Source: Phorcus lineatus
Taxonomy: Eukaryota > Mollusca > Gastropoda > Trochida > Trochidae
Direction: 5' to 3'
Assembly (NCBI GenBank): GCA_921293015.1
Contig: OV121097.1
Coordinates: forward strand, 16,491,924 to 16,555,923
Length of the DNA stretch: 64,000 nt
The position numbers were made by a program, and so were the translations under genes. This document shows positions 27,001 to 36,843 of this stretch, in pieces. Numbering within the stretch: the first letter of the stretch is position 1; each line of letters begins with the position of its first letter. The notes below the pieces were generated by a model. It did no database searches and was not told the origin of the DNA. It was given only the letters and a program-made list of their open reading frames with translations.

Positions 27001-30000
27001 AATCGTACAAGTGTGAGACGAAGATGGGGAGATATTCACCTAGTTTGCCGGCTGCCGTGGCATGAACAACAAGAGCGTCCACTGACCCTCCACGTATATC
27101 AGGACCATCATCTCCCTGCACATAACATCGTAAATTAGTAACTTTCAGCAGCGGCAAAAGTATGAAGATATAAAAAAAATAAAATATATCGCTGAAAATA
27201 TCAAGAGCTGATTGGATTGGCAGTGGGTAGTTTCACATTGCGCAAGCTGGAAAATAGTCAAGCATGCAATTTTCGATTTACCAACTGCCTCCAGTGCCAT
27301 CAAGGTTTGGAAGGGCTGTTTAATTCTTAAACCATGGCCGACAAAACGGGAAAGTTTATTTGATTCATGATAGCTGCTGGTTGCGTCTGTCCGTCAAAGC
27401 AACTTTTCATAATTCTTGCCTAGATCATTTAAGCTCTCTTACTGCTATGATGATCATATGTACCAAACTTTACTAATGATTATGACACAGAAAGATCTTT
27501 GAAAATCTAGGCAGCAAAACTTCCAAAAGATTCAAAGCTGCATATCAATATCAATATCAATGTCAATAACATTTACATAGAGTTATCATACAAACACATC
27601 AAGCACATCCGATGCCTCACCTCATTCTTCCTGATCAACTGATCAGACACATCCACATCATCCAGGGCGTTGAGTTCAGCAAAGTCAGAATCAGCATCCT
27701 TCTGTATGTCTGGTTTCTGGGGGGTGGCAGGTGGGGGCGGAGTCTTCGGCCGTGGGCTAGGCTGAGGGGGTGGAGCAGCGATGATCGTCTCACCCACAGT
27801 TGCAGGCGCCGACTGACGCTTTGGATCCCTGTTAGGATAAAGAAGGTAACAGTTTAATCTTGATCTTGCTGACAGGTGAATGTTGAACTTCGATATTGTC
27901 AAATGATGACTTTAGCATTGTTGGAGTTGAATTTGTAAATTTATCAGAGAATTGTCTTATCCACAAACATGATGATCCAGAAGACTCACAGTTCGATGGC
28001 TGGTCTGGGCCCAGTTACAGCTGGTTCCATTAGGCTAAGTGTCTTCTCTCGAACATCACCCGCGCTAGTCAACATTTCTGACTGACTACATCCAGACCCC
28101 GTTGATGCCATGCTCTGTCGGTTTATGTTCTGCTATAAGACATATAGAGCCAAATTTAAAGTTTACACTAGTTGGTCTAAAAACTTAAAATCAAAATTTA
28201 AAAAGATAAATTTTGAAAAAATCTTGTGGGTGAGAGAGAAAATCAACTTAATTGGATACAAGCAACTTAAAAATGTCTCTTCCAGTTGAGAAAATCACAT
28301 CTCTGATGCTTCAGTTTGTGCTACAATCATTATTTGCTAATCTATCACTTTCAGCACTTCCTTGTCATCTGATTCCCTGCTCATTGAACATATTTGCACA
28401 GTCGCCATAGAATTAAACAAGGAAGCCTTGACTGAAAAACAAGAAAAAAACTCAAAGTAAAAACAACTGATTTGACCCTATAGGATATGAATAATTTCCT
28501 GCTAATTAAAGCTGAGAGGCTAATTGAGATGAATCCCAACTTGAGGGGAACAATCAAGGAATGTAAAAAATCTAATGGGATTTTGCTAAAAAAAAACTGG
28601 CGATTTCAAATGTCTCATATTATGACCCTCCACGATAACGGAACCATTCTCTGCGGACATTATATATCAATGTTGGTGACAATGAGGGATATAAATTCAG
28701 CAAATTGAACTCTCTCAATGATACCAAAATGAACTTACCCGGGCCTTTTTCATCGGAAGTGCGGGGAGGACCATGAATCGATCGGGCGAGCCTGAACTAA
28801 ACGAAGACTCGGAGCTGAAGTTTGAGATGTCGGAGATGACAGAGATGGTGTTGGATCGTGGGTACAGGGGCTGGAACAGATCCATCTGGTGCTGGTGCCA
28901 CTGTGCTTCATAGAAGTTGATGGAGTGCCGCGAGATGCATTCAAGCGAAGACGGTTGGGTATATGACCCAAACGTCTGCATGTAAGCGTGAACTGAAACA
29001 GCAAAATCTGAATCTGTATTGCAACCGTTTCCCGAAAGATTATTTCAAAATAAATGTAGATTTTAGGATGAAGATGAGAAAGTGGTATCAGTTTTGCGGG
29101 GATACACATTATTGTGAATTTTCAACATATCACTTTATCTTCACAATCAAAATTCATTATCTGTGTTATCTAAGTGTTTAGAGATGACACACTTTTTTAC
29201 AAATACTCATAAGGAAGAAGGAAATCATGAATATTATATTCCATAGTGCCACTGTTTCGGTATTGCAAGGTCAAAATTAAAATCATATTGAAGAAATGGA
29301 CATCCAAAAATGTTTTTTAAATCTAATTAAATCAATTGAATAACATAACTTTCATGGCTAGCATCAGAACACTTAAATTGAATTCTTTAAAATGGTTCAA
29401 ACACAACTTAATATACTTGTCTTGTGACATATAATTTCCATTCCAAACTGCAACATAAGAAATGCATGCATAAGAAAATCACAACATGCTAATTTAGAAG
29501 ACAATTTTTGTTGAACTGTATAAAAGGACAATTTTTATATAAAAGTTATAAACTACCAGAAGAAGACAAACAAATATTGGTGTAATATCTACACAGATAT
29601 AAAACAAGTGTTGAAAAGAATAAAAACTTTCATATCATCTACAACATTTATGACAATTAATTGAAAGAAAATGTCACAAATGATAAACAGTGTGTAAAAT
29701 AGCTGCGCAACACATAACAATTTATTGCAAGTGTAGAGGGGCCAGTTGCAATATTGTCAGCAAGTCCTTGTGGCCTAAAGGTGCTTTTAAAATTAATCAT
29801 TTCCATTTTGCAGGAGAGGTCAAAGTTCAAGGTCAATGATGCATATCTATTTGGATATTTTATGTTTTTAAATTTTGACAATTTTATGTTATTTTATGAA
29901 AATATTATTCTTGAGAAGATAAAACATCTCATTACTCAACCTGATAATCCAAAGTCATAGAATAAGGTGACATCTATCAAGTGAAAACTGCATGTGGCAA

Positions 30001-33000
30001 TTTTAATGTAAACACCTTTTAATTATTTGAGTTATGTAAATGGATTTTTAAGAAATCCTTTTATTGATAAGATTGTCCAACACATGTTTTACTTATTGTG
30101 TGCTCACCTTGTAGAAGGGAAGGTAACTTATTTTAACATGTCTTTACAAGTAAGCACAGTTTATGGATTCTAACAACCACAATTTTAACTTTGTCTAAAC
30201 CAAAAATTTACCAAATGTCTCTTTTGTAAAACAATTAACTAGAAAAATTTGCAGATCTCCAGGTTTGCTCTGTGACTTAGTGGCTGAAATTTGTTAACAA
30301 ATGATTTGCTGACAATGATTAGATTTGTCAACCTCAGTGCAAAATAGAGGACACTCACACTTCTTCTACTATTTGTTTACAAAAATAAGTATTAAAAAAT
30401 CAAAAAGAAGATTATAAGCATGCATTGACAGAAGACAAGAAACTTACTGTGTTTCTTCTTTGGTGGTAGTGGCGGTGGTTTGGGTAAAGACTCTGTACTG
30501 GAGTGACTAGTCGTGGAAGAGAAGGTTTCCGAGCTTGAGTATGTCTCCTGAGAGTTCCGGTCGGCACAGAACAGCAGGGCGCTACTTGACGCTGACTTGT
30601 GGGTGAGAACACTCATATAGGACTGGGACTGCGAGCTCTGGGAGGATTGAGAACTCGCTGTTGAAGATGAGGAGATCCGAGACTCCATTGTCTTACTGAA
30701 CACACTTCTGGATGTGGAGGACATAGAGGACAAAGAGCTCATCCCGATCTGCGATGCGTCCGGGACATTGTCATACGTGGACATGAGTCTTTGCATCCTC
30801 TGTTTGGTTGGAATTGGAGGAGGTACCTCGTCAATACTGGAGGTCAACTGGTTGATTTTACTTGTTAAGTTATTAATCTCCTCGAAGGTTGTATGCTGAG
30901 ACACACTTGAGGTCTTCATGACACTGGATGAGGAGGAGGAGGAAGAAGAGGAGATCATTTGTCCTTCAGACGAGAGTCGGGTGATGCTGTTGGTTCTGCT
31001 CGACCTCTGTGAGCTGTTCAGGAGGTCCTCTGTGGATTTGTTGAGTCCTGACCCCACACTACTTGCCGGGGATCGACTCATCGGGGACACGCTGTGGGGG
31101 GACTGGCTGAAGGGGGTGAGAATCTCCCCAGAGGGACTGATGAGCATGCTGTTTTGAGGGGACTGAGTCGGGGTCAGGGAGTTGCTTGAGGTAGTGCTTG
31201 AGAACAAATCAAGCATGTTCCCCGACCGCCTCTTCTCTTTGTCAGGGAGAGGAGGTGGGACGTCTCCGTCAGTCACATCAGGGCCCAGGTTCCTGTGGTA
31301 GGAAAGGCACAATTCAAATATCTTACATTTCTTAACAGGAAAGTTGCCTAAACAGGAAACTCACACGGTTTGCTTAAATAAAGATGAGCCATATCCCAAA
31401 GGTAGGAAACTTTTGATGAGAAGGGAGCTTAGCATACCAATGAAAGTAAAGTTACTTTTCATTCATTAAATTTCTCTTCCATAGATGTGAACCAAAAAAT
31501 AGCCTGTACTCATGCTGAAAAGGAATAAAGGATACCAATCAGCTAAATAATTATACCGTTTTACTGAAGTGCCTTCTTCATCTCTACTTCATAAATATTT
31601 AAATCTGTGAGGTCAAGATTATCATGACATTAAGATTTAGGCATGGTATCTTAAACAAAAAATGTGAAAGTTTAATGGGGAAACTTAGTGCATATAAATA
31701 AACAAGGGTAAAGGAAGTAAGCTTTCATCATGCAAACCAATATCCCTTCCTGAGAAGGTAATAAAATTTTTTGGACATTGATGAAACAGAATTATTCCCC
31801 CTTGATAGGAATTACGTTACCTTGGTAACATAGAGTTATTCGCCCCTGGAAGTGGGGGCTTTGGTGGAGGAGAATCTTCCTTGTCAAAGGAGAATATCGT
31901 CGGTGTACTCAGACTGTCACTCGATCGTGACACGGTCGCGTTGTCATAGATACCCATATCGCTGGTTTGCTCGAGAATTTGTCGTTCCCGTGGCGATAAG
32001 GGGATGTCAGGTAGGGAGGCGCGTTTGCTTAAGGGGAGAGAAGCATGGAGATTTATAGCATGTGTAATGCCCCTCATAGCGTGGTACATGCACATGCATA
32101 CCGCTCGGAAGGTTCATAGTGAATGTTAAGATTAAGTTGTATGAACACTTTAGAATATCAGTGATTTTATTTTATCAATACAGTTCATATTATATTGAAT
32201 TTTTTAACAAAATTACATCGATATCGTAACAATATTTCATTTTGATAAGTATATGAGTGATATTACATTATAAATAATTCACATTAATGAAAATGAAATT
32301 ACTTCTTTAACAAATTATCTTTTCATTAAAATTAAAACTGGGAATTTTGGTAGGACAGTGTCAACTGTGGCACATATCAAGAATTGACATGCAAATTAAC
32401 AATTGAATTAGATGCAATTTACAGGAATCAAAATTGGTAACAAGAGAAATAAAAATTTGTTACCAGAAAACCCTGAGCTCATTTCTGATACAAATGTCGC
32501 CCATTAATCCACCAACCAACTAGGCCACCCTGGACTATTCTTTGACCCTCAGGTATTTATGACAAAATTATTCCGTTCCAAAAGCATTTCATCAATTTCT
32601 CTATATAAACCCACAGTTGACATGCCCTAAAAGCCGTGAAGGTTAACGTGTACATAGGAATATAAATATATGAATAATAGTGCAAGGTTTGAGAAATCCC
32701 AGCATGCTCTTACCTATCATGTGACCCTGCCATTCCGTTCGTCGGCACAGGAGACTTCGGTAAACTGCTTTTCCTTACCGCCATTTTCTCGATGCAAATC
32801 TGAGTGAGATCCTAAACAAAACGATGAATAACCTTTAGCAATGATGATAAAGATTACCTTAGATAAGTGACTAAAGAACTTGTTCAAATATATGAGATTT
32901 TATGCAATAATAATGACGTCTTCGAATTAAAAACATGGCCAGCTAAAGAATGGCTGAATGTGCAAGTGTTTATACCAGCCCGAAAAACAACTTCCAATTT

Positions 33001-36000
33001 GATGACAAAAAATAATATGACTATTCATGAGAAAAGCCAAACAAAAAGGAAATAGTTATGAAACGAAATAAGAAACCTGGAAATCAGAAACGAAAGAGAC
33101 CTCCTTAACAAAATGTGTCTTTCAACACAGCTAAGACATTTGTTCGTAGTAAAATTTTTTCAAAATATGTTACAACTTCCTTATTCAATATATCTTTAAC
33201 AATAACTTTAAGTTTCATAAAATGCATGTGTACTCACTCAACTTTGAACGTTAAGCACTAGTATAAAGGCTTAATGTCAACTAAAACTAAATAAGACACA
33301 CAAAGGGATGTCCTCCCAGTCATCAGACACAAATCAGTAGATTATCAAGAAGACACCTATAACAACAACATTTTGGGTCTGTTGAGCAGTTTAGTTCCTT
33401 TCTTGTGTCTACAAAATGTGTTTGTCAAATGGATATCTGTTTCTGTTAGACAAGCTTCAAGATATTACATTATTGTATACATTTCCATCTTGTGCAGAGG
33501 AGAAGTTATACATGAAATTTACCTTGATACCGTCGGAGAGAGCAGCTATGATCTCATTGGCCGTTTCTTTATCAAATGTGTCGTGACTCTTCATCAACAC
33601 ACCGTCGGACCAGCGGATAAACTTGGCCAGACATTGGCACACCTTGTTGTGGTGGGATGCAAGCTTTGAGCTGAAAATATACAATATGTAGTAAATAGAA
33701 AATATATAGTAAATACTGTTAAATTATCACAGGATGAAAGAATGCACCGATATTCAAGAAAATACTTTCAGTTCTTTTATCTCTTTATTAATGTAAAAAG
33801 AAAAATCTTACACATCATTTGCAAGACTTCATATCAAATGATGACAAAGACATTCTCTCTCAACAGAGGTGGCTCAAGCCATGAAACCGTTCACTAACCT
33901 ATGTATAATACAATCACTACCTTAGCTTCCTTGAGATTCCCTTAGTGGCGACAAATTGCACAACAAATTTGCTGCCACATTAGCCAATGAAAATGCTTCT
34001 TGCTTGCTTGATGTCACAGATGCTGTTGAGATGCCTTGATTCAGTTGCCATATCACCTGACTCTGTTCTTTCAAGCAGTTCACTCTGAACTTACCACAGT
34101 TTTGCAAATGATTACTTTTGAATCGGAATCACTGACTCCACAACTAACTTTGCATCAATCAAATCAGGCTTTTCTATTCATAGACTCAGAAGTGCTCTTA
34201 TCGAAACACAGGTAATTGTAGGATTATGACTTGAACACCTCTGTAGGAGGAGAATGCAGTGAAACATGCAACATTTCAAGGTAAAATTCAAGCATACCTG
34301 TCCTGGTTGAGCAGATGGTTGCCGAGGAGGGTGAAGACGTTCATGACAGTCTCCAGGACGATACCGGCGGAGGGGGGCAGCACTTCATGCTTCTCCTGGG
34401 TGACCACAGCTCGGATGATGTAGTTGAGGGTCCGGTTGACCTCCTCCACCTCCATCTGTAGCTTGTCCACCTCCTGCAACAACAACATTGTCAGCAACAT
34501 TAGCAACATTCACTACATCATTTTCTAGCACTTGTCTCGTTATATTATCCTCCATTTTGTCCACATCCTGCATCAACAACATAAGCAGAAACATTAAAAA
34601 CTGCATTACCATCAGAATTAGCATCATCTTAAAATCAACAACTACCATCATCTTGGTAATATCATGATATCCTCCAGGGGCCCCTTTCACAAAGCAACCT
34701 TTACTAAGGTTTACCTTACATCCCATTCTTTAACATTGCACTATGGTTACCGTAGTGACTTACATTCACCTTAGTGCCTTATGAAAGGAGGCTCTGGACC
34801 TAGATTTTAAAAGCTATCTTAGTGCTTAAATTGTAGGCAAATGTTTAGGTAAGGTTACTATGACTATCTTGGCATTAACAGAGCTTGGAAAATAAGGTTA
34901 GCTTAAGGTTAGCCTTAGTGAAATGTTAAACATTGGCCCTAAGGCTAACCTTAGTGTTAAGTTGCTTTGTGCAACCACCCCCAGGGCTGCACCTGAAGTT
35001 TGTCCACCGCAGTCCTCAAATATTGCAAGCAATATTCTATACACATTAATAGATAGGGTGACAGTAGCAGCAACTTATTTGAGGACATCATTTGCAGCAT
35101 GTTCAAAATCAGCAATCAGCCATTAGCATAGAGATCCCTAGGTCTAATTGAAATCGCCAGCTAGAACTGTCTGACTGCTGCATTTGATTACAATATAGCA
35201 AAAAACCTCATTCTGAAGTCAAATCTATCCAGGTGGTAAGAAAAGACCACCCCCTTCCCCCAAACATTGTTCTTTATAAACTGGCTTGTAAAAAAGGTGA
35301 ACCCCAACCCATTTTATTAGCTAACCCCCTTTAAAAAATTTACCTTCAGGTTTACTTTATCTTGAGATAGCAAGACAGTTTAGACATAAAACAACTGAAA
35401 GACAGTCTACATATAAGATGCATGAGCCACAAACAGGTGCCCTTTCTTACACAACAGTAGCTATTTCCTCATAGTCAGACTACAATGCTACTGTATGATG
35501 ACGTACGTACACACACAAGTCTACTGGCTTGCTGCCAAACATGTGTATGCCATTTTCTCTTGTTTCCTTCTGAGGATTTTTGCTACATTGATGATAAGAA
35601 TATACTCTGAAATCTTAAGTTAACATTTAGGTCCTTTTGTATATCAAAATCAAAGTTGATTGGTAGTGAAAAATAAAAGACCAGTCTGAGACTTTATAAA
35701 TTTTTCTTGGTTTTCTTACACTCACGGTTTATGGTAGTATCATTTAGTATTGATCATACAGAGTGAATTAAATTCAAAATTTGTATGTATCTTTCCTGGA
35801 AACCATAGATATATATCCAAAACTGCCATACAATTAGCAACAAGACAGTATTTATAATATCATTCTTCAAGCAATGAAGGAAATGTGATGAATTAATCAA
35901 TTCAAATAACAAGTAAATCTGCACCATAAAAACAACAGATCATTACGTAACTGCCTCATGAAAACTGCATAAGCACATTTGCCTAAAGTGCCTTTCTTCC

Positions 36001-36843
36001 AAGACTAAACAGCCTTGGGGAAAAGGCCAATTATTTCAAATAAAAACAAGAATTTTTTTTAAAACAGCAAGTGACAGGTTGTTCATTATGCAGACTATCG
36101 TTATGATGTAGACCGGAAGTTTGAGTTCAGAGAGTAACAACGTTGTTAGAACAACGCCGTCAATTAGAGAGAGGAAGCAGCCACACATTCTAGCAATAAT
36201 TCTTTACATGTCCATGGTGACCTTTAAATCATAGTCTATAAGTAGCGCAACAGTTTCTTCTGCTTATAGGGGAAGAAAGTGGTATAATGTTGAAACATGT
36301 TTTTGAATGAAACATTAACACAAAATAACCAGATTTCTAAAAGGAAAAACATGTTACTCAACTCAAACTTAGCCATGATGTGGATTATGATCCTTAGTAT
36401 CATAATGATAGGATAGAATCAGTGGTAAATGATAATTTAAATTTTGTAAATAAATTTGTTTGGATGGCTATATTTTTTTTTGCAATAAATATTTAAAAAA
36501 TAGAAAACAAAAATCAACATAACAAAATTCCCCGTAAAGACAACTAATAAAATTCATATCAATCTAGCAGAAAATATGTTTAACTCCAAATTTCTTCACA
36601 ACAAAAATAGATCATAAATTAATAGAATGGAATTTAAAGAAAAAGGAATGTCATTTCAAGTACAGCAATTAGCTCTAAAGATGTATCACTAAATTTCCAT
36701 AACAAGAAAAAATACCATAAGAATTCATAAAATAATCCTTCAAACTCAAAAAACTTTACCTTCATCTGTATGTGAGGAGGGGAAGCTACAGGTTCCTTCT
36801 TGCTCTTGCCTATGGCGGTTTTGAGGCGGCTGAGAGTAGGCAT
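11893..36843 (-). CDS. RAPGEF1: Rap guanine nucleotide exchange factor 1 (C3G orthologue), 18-exon form
   Basis: This entry is the whole coding locus; exons are listed separately. Joining 36843-36760, 34473-34298, 33670-33523, 32811-32714, 32027-31821, 31292-30448, 28992-28739, 28129-27990, 27828-27621, 27115-27040, 17325-17157, 16383-16192, 15800-15716, 14737-14643, 14037-13959, 13424-13225, 12754-12623 and 12031-11893 gives 3327 nt, 1108 codons plus stop, with every junction in phase and GT/AG at each intron. The protein has a conserved N-terminal region (about 29-180), a long Ser/Pro-rich middle with PxLPxK-type SH3 ligands (about 225-720), a REM domain (about 720-845) and a CDC25 catalytic domain (about 870-1100). 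C3G is recruited by Crk SH3 domains to adhesion and receptor complexes and loads GTP on Rap1. Catalytic-domain identity to vertebrate C3G is very high, so the assignment is secure. Two further alternative 5' exons lie upstream. Confidence 0.95.
12623..12754 (-). CDS. RAPGEF1: RAPGEF1 exon, CDC25 domain
   Basis: Acceptor ttgcag and donor gtgagaat. It encodes GLILQDLTFINIGN, then INFSKRWQQFNILDSMRRF. The P-CIPYLG-LQDLTF stretch, split across this exon and the one at 13.2 kb, is one of the most conserved RasGEF catalytic blocks. Confidence 0.95.
13225..13424 (-). CDS. RAPGEF1: RAPGEF1 exon, CDC25 catalytic core
   Basis: Acceptor ctgcag and donor gtgagttt. It encodes HLRKMSNFNSYLAILSALDS, APVRRLEWQKQ, LIDSSSSFRAYR and PPCIPYL. 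NFNSYLAIL-AL-S-P--RL is the RasGEF signature helix region. This is nearly identical to vertebrate C3G. Confidence 0.97.
13959..14037 (-). CDS. RAPGEF1: RAPGEF1 exon, CDC25 domain
   Basis: Acceptor attacag and donor gtgaatat. After the split Trp it encodes CRTRILTQDDPKEREKYLIK and then FIKIMK. The segment corresponds to the region linking MSYW to KFIKIMKHLRK in C3G. Confidence 0.93.
14643..14737 (-). CDS. RAPGEF1: RAPGEF1 exon, CDC25 domain
   Basis: Acceptor tttccag and donor gtacttag. It encodes IPEVLLWAKEQSEELSPNLT and HFTEHFNKMSYW. The open frame continues a little into the intron, but the donor within the Trp codon restores phase with the 14.0-kb exon. Confidence 0.96.
15100..15290 (-). 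mobile_element. tRNA-derived SINE
   Basis: On the - strand, atagcacagtggttaggg (15278-15261) matches an A box and D-loop, followed by cattcgact as an anticodon-like region. The body at 15207-15121 is shared with 6561-6655. The B box is degraded. It sits in the intron between the 14.7- and 15.7-kb exons of RAPGEF1. Confidence 0.55.
15716..15800 (-). CDS. RAPGEF1: RAPGEF1 exon, start of CDC25 domain
   Basis: Acceptor ctgcag and donor gtgggtg. It encodes LPDLLHFKSQEIAEQMTLMD and AELFQKIE. E-IAEQ-TL-D-ELF-KI is the conserved entry to the RasGEF catalytic domain, where Ras-family GEFs first select their substrate. Confidence 0.95.
16192..16383 (-). CDS. RAPGEF1: RAPGEF1 exon, REM domain end and linker
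   Basis: Acceptor attccag and donor gtacgttg. It encodes YMELEDEVVKRMMDLVYELV, then CQGELMLARILRKKLIEKCE, then a variable linker to SISLSQ. The LV-ELVC-GEL-LAR-LRK core matches the last helices of the C3G REM (RasGEF N-terminal) domain. Confidence 0.95.
17157..17325 (-). CDS. RAPGEF1: RAPGEF1 exon, REM domain core
   Basis: Acceptor ttttcag and donor gtgagtg. It encodes FIYQEAFLTTYRTFISCKDL, then IDKLLYRFYKFQHVADKKKL and SRNAFSFLVRVVDEL. FL-TYRTFI and L---LY-RF are the hallmark of RasGEF N-terminal domains. Confidence 0.96.
19133..19342. repeat. Direct repeat pair of about 87 bp
   Basis: 19133-19219 and 19256-19342 share aagtggagatgctgtggaag, taaagtaataaaacc, cagcagcatgt and ggttatgtaatcaggg with only a few differences. 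They lie just inside the left end of the candidate inverted-repeat element. Confidence 0.75.
21395..23290 (+). ncRNA. Possible spliced non-coding transcript nested in RAPGEF1 intron
   Basis: Four + strand segments have good splice signals: one ending 21491|gtaagt; 21763-21836 (tttacatag| ... cact|gtaagt); 22930-23006 (tttcttaag| ... caca|gtaagt); and one starting 23232 (ctgtttcag|). The second and third begin almost identically (gtgtgcactgaacca versus gtgttcactgaacca) and end before the same gtaagta donor, as if one exon was duplicated. Joined frames are short (at most about 40 codons), hence non-coding. A possible promoter just upstream near 21.37-21.41 kb has acttcctg (ETS-like) and ggccgccatta (YY1-like). 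This is inference; no transcript evidence is available. Confidence 0.3.
23880..24485. repeat. 67/68-bp tandem array, about 9 copies
   Basis: Units containing gtaaacttttacgacctaat and gatgcatccacatagtctct start at 23947, 24014, 24081, 24148, 24215 and 24282 (period 67), then 24350, 24418 and 24486 (period 68). A degenerate copy precedes 23947. Central copies are nearly identical and edge copies diverge, as in arrays grown by unequal exchange. The array abuts the right inverted repeat of the candidate element. Confidence 0.9.
26637..26958. mobile_element. 322-bp MITE with perfect 16-bp terminal inverted repeats
   Basis: tagcaggtcccaggga at 26637-26652 is the exact reverse complement of tccctgggacctgcta at 26943-26958. 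The interior is AT-rich and non-coding. Size and perfect ends fit a miniature inverted-repeat transposable element. The superfamily is not assigned because I do not recognise the termini and the target duplication is ambiguous. Confidence 0.75.
27040..27115 (-). CDS. RAPGEF1: RAPGEF1 exon, start of REM domain
   Basis: Acceptor atgtgcag and donor gtgaatat. It encodes GDDGPDIRGGSVDALVVHAT then AAGKL. The GDDGPD-RGGS-D-L-VHAT block is highly conserved in C3G immediately ahead of the REM domain. Confidence 0.95.
27621..27828 (-). CDS. RAPGEF1: RAPGEF1 exon, proline-rich and acidic linker
   Basis: Acceptor ctaacag and donor gtgaggcat. It encodes DPKRQSAPATVGE, the proline-rich PPPQPSPRPKTPPPPATPQK, and the acidic LNALDDVDVSDQLIRKNE leading into GDDGPD. 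KRQSAP resembles the sequence after a Crk-binding site in vertebrate C3G. Confidence 0.9.
27990..28129 (-). CDS. RAPGEF1: RAPGEF1 exon, central linker
   Basis: Acceptor tatagcag and donor gtgagtc. It encodes NINRQSMASTGSGCSQSEML through VTGPRPAIEL. There is no known domain; phase and splice sites fit both neighbours exactly. It is poorly conserved in composition, as expected for the disordered middle. Confidence 0.82.
28739..28992 (-). CDS. RAPGEF1: RAPGEF1 exon, central region with PALPMK motif
   Basis: Acceptor gtttcag and donor gtaagttc. It encodes HAYMQTFGSYTQPSSLECIS, then a Ser-rich stretch and VLPALPMKKAR. The HAYMQ start follows KKKHI from the previous exon and mirrors KKNKHMLAYMQ of vertebrate C3G. 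PALPMK keeps the PxLPxK core of Crk SH3 ligands. Confidence 0.92.
28993..30447 (-). other. RAPGEF1: RAPGEF1 intron, 1.45 kb
   Basis: AT-rich intron. I see no repeat, RNA gene or additional exon; the flanking phases join (A|TT gives Ile). Confidence 0.7.
30448..31292 (-). CDS. RAPGEF1: RAPGEF1 large central exon with SH3-binding motifs
   Basis: Acceptor accacag and donor gtaagttt; 845 nt, the largest exon. It encodes a Ser-rich disordered segment with three proline motifs: VPPPLPDKEKRRS near its start, VPPPIPTKQRMQR in the middle and KPPPLPPKKKH at the end. The first and last fit the Crk SH3 consensus PxLPxK; the middle has Ile in place of Leu. A STYDNVP tyrosine follows the middle motif and could be phosphorylated. 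There is a run of about nine Ser codons near its centre. In C3G this region binds Crk and inhibits the catalytic domain. Confidence 0.95.
31821..32027 (-). CDS. RAPGEF1: RAPGEF1 exon with PPPKPPLPG motif
   Basis: Acceptor ccttaag and donor gtaacgta. It encodes KRASLPDIPLSPRERQILEQ, then MGIYDNATVSRSSDSLST, then DSPPPKPPLPGANNSMLP. LSPRERQILEQT and PPKPPLPG correspond to conserved vertebrate C3G segments. The open frame runs upstream into the intron, but the acceptor and phase of the 32.8-kb exon fix the boundary. Confidence 0.9.
32714..32811 (-). CDS. RAPGEF1: RAPGEF1 exon, N-terminal region
   Basis: Acceptor gtttag and donor gtaagagc. It encodes DLTQICIEKMAVRKSSLPKS then PVPTNGMAGSHD. It follows DGIK of the previous exon, as DGVKELVRLTIEK does in vertebrate C3G. 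It is too short for an ORF scan and was found by extending the gene model. Confidence 0.9.
33523..33670 (-). CDS. RAPGEF1: RAPGEF1 exon, conserved N-terminal domain
   Basis: Acceptor tttcag and donor gtaaattt. It encodes SKLASHHNKVCQCLAKFIRW, then SDGVLMKSHDTFDKETANEI and IAALSDGIK. L-KFIRWSD matches LANLIRWSD in the vertebrate C3G N-terminal domain. Confidence 0.93.
34298..34473 (-). CDS. RAPGEF1: RAPGEF1 first common exon, conserved N-terminal domain
   Basis: Acceptor ttgttgcag and donor gtatgctt. It encodes EVDKLQMEVEEVNRTLNYII, then RAVVTQEKHEVLPPSAGIVL and ETVMNVFTLLGNHLLNQD. LP-SA--VLE-- resembles LPGSASKVLEAIL of vertebrate C3G. It begins at a codon boundary, so it can accept each of the three upstream phase-0 exons. 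Confidence 0.92.
34474..36759 (-). other. RAPGEF1: RAPGEF1 intron, 2.3 kb
   Basis: It contains a block of the AAGGTTAACCTTA foldback family at 34677-34985. The remainder is AT-rich and shows nothing else recognisable. Confidence 0.7.
34677..34985. repeat. Foldback repeat of the AAGGTTAACCTTA family
   Basis: The left part (cccctttcacaaagcaacct ttactaaggtttacctta) is approximately the reverse complement of the right end (ctaaccttagtgttaag ttgctttgtgcaaccac). Between them are more copies of ccttag/ctaagg words. Related copies occur at 62240-62345 and 63050-63155, with a diverged one near 46655-46760, all carrying tttgtgca or cacaaag at an end and a central ttctttaacattgcacta-type word. Confidence 0.7.
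36760..36843 (-). CDS. RAPGEF1: RAPGEF1 alternative first coding exon (36.8 kb)
   Basis: ATG at 36843-36841 encodes 28 residues, MPTLSRLKTAIGKSKKEPVA then SPPHIQMK, ending at donor gtaaagtt in phase 0. An in-frame TAA lies about 40 nt upstream, so this ATG is the start if transcription begins nearby. The segment is basic and short. Splicing to 34473 gives QMK|EVDKLQ. I chose this form for the main gene model. Confidence 0.75.

Larger units (their letters stand above)
17326..27039 (-). other. RAPGEF1: Large RAPGEF1 intron (9.7 kb)
   Basis: The reading frame passes directly from KL|E at 27040 to FIYQEAF at 17325, so no coding exon is missing. The intron holds the candidate inverted-repeat element (18.84-24.63 kb), possible + strand exons inside it, and a 322-bp MITE at 26.6-26.96 kb. 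Other stretches show nothing recognisable. Confidence 0.8.

Noticed and set aside
27573-27902. Reading the 27.6-kb exon to the ends of its open frame
   Set aside because: Acceptor at 27828 and donor at 27621 match the phases of the neighbouring exons; the extra codons are intronic.
30412-31157. Frames overlapping the large RAPGEF1 exon on both strands
   Set aside because: They are shadows of the Ser-rich coding exon; the C3G frame explains the conservation and splice phase.
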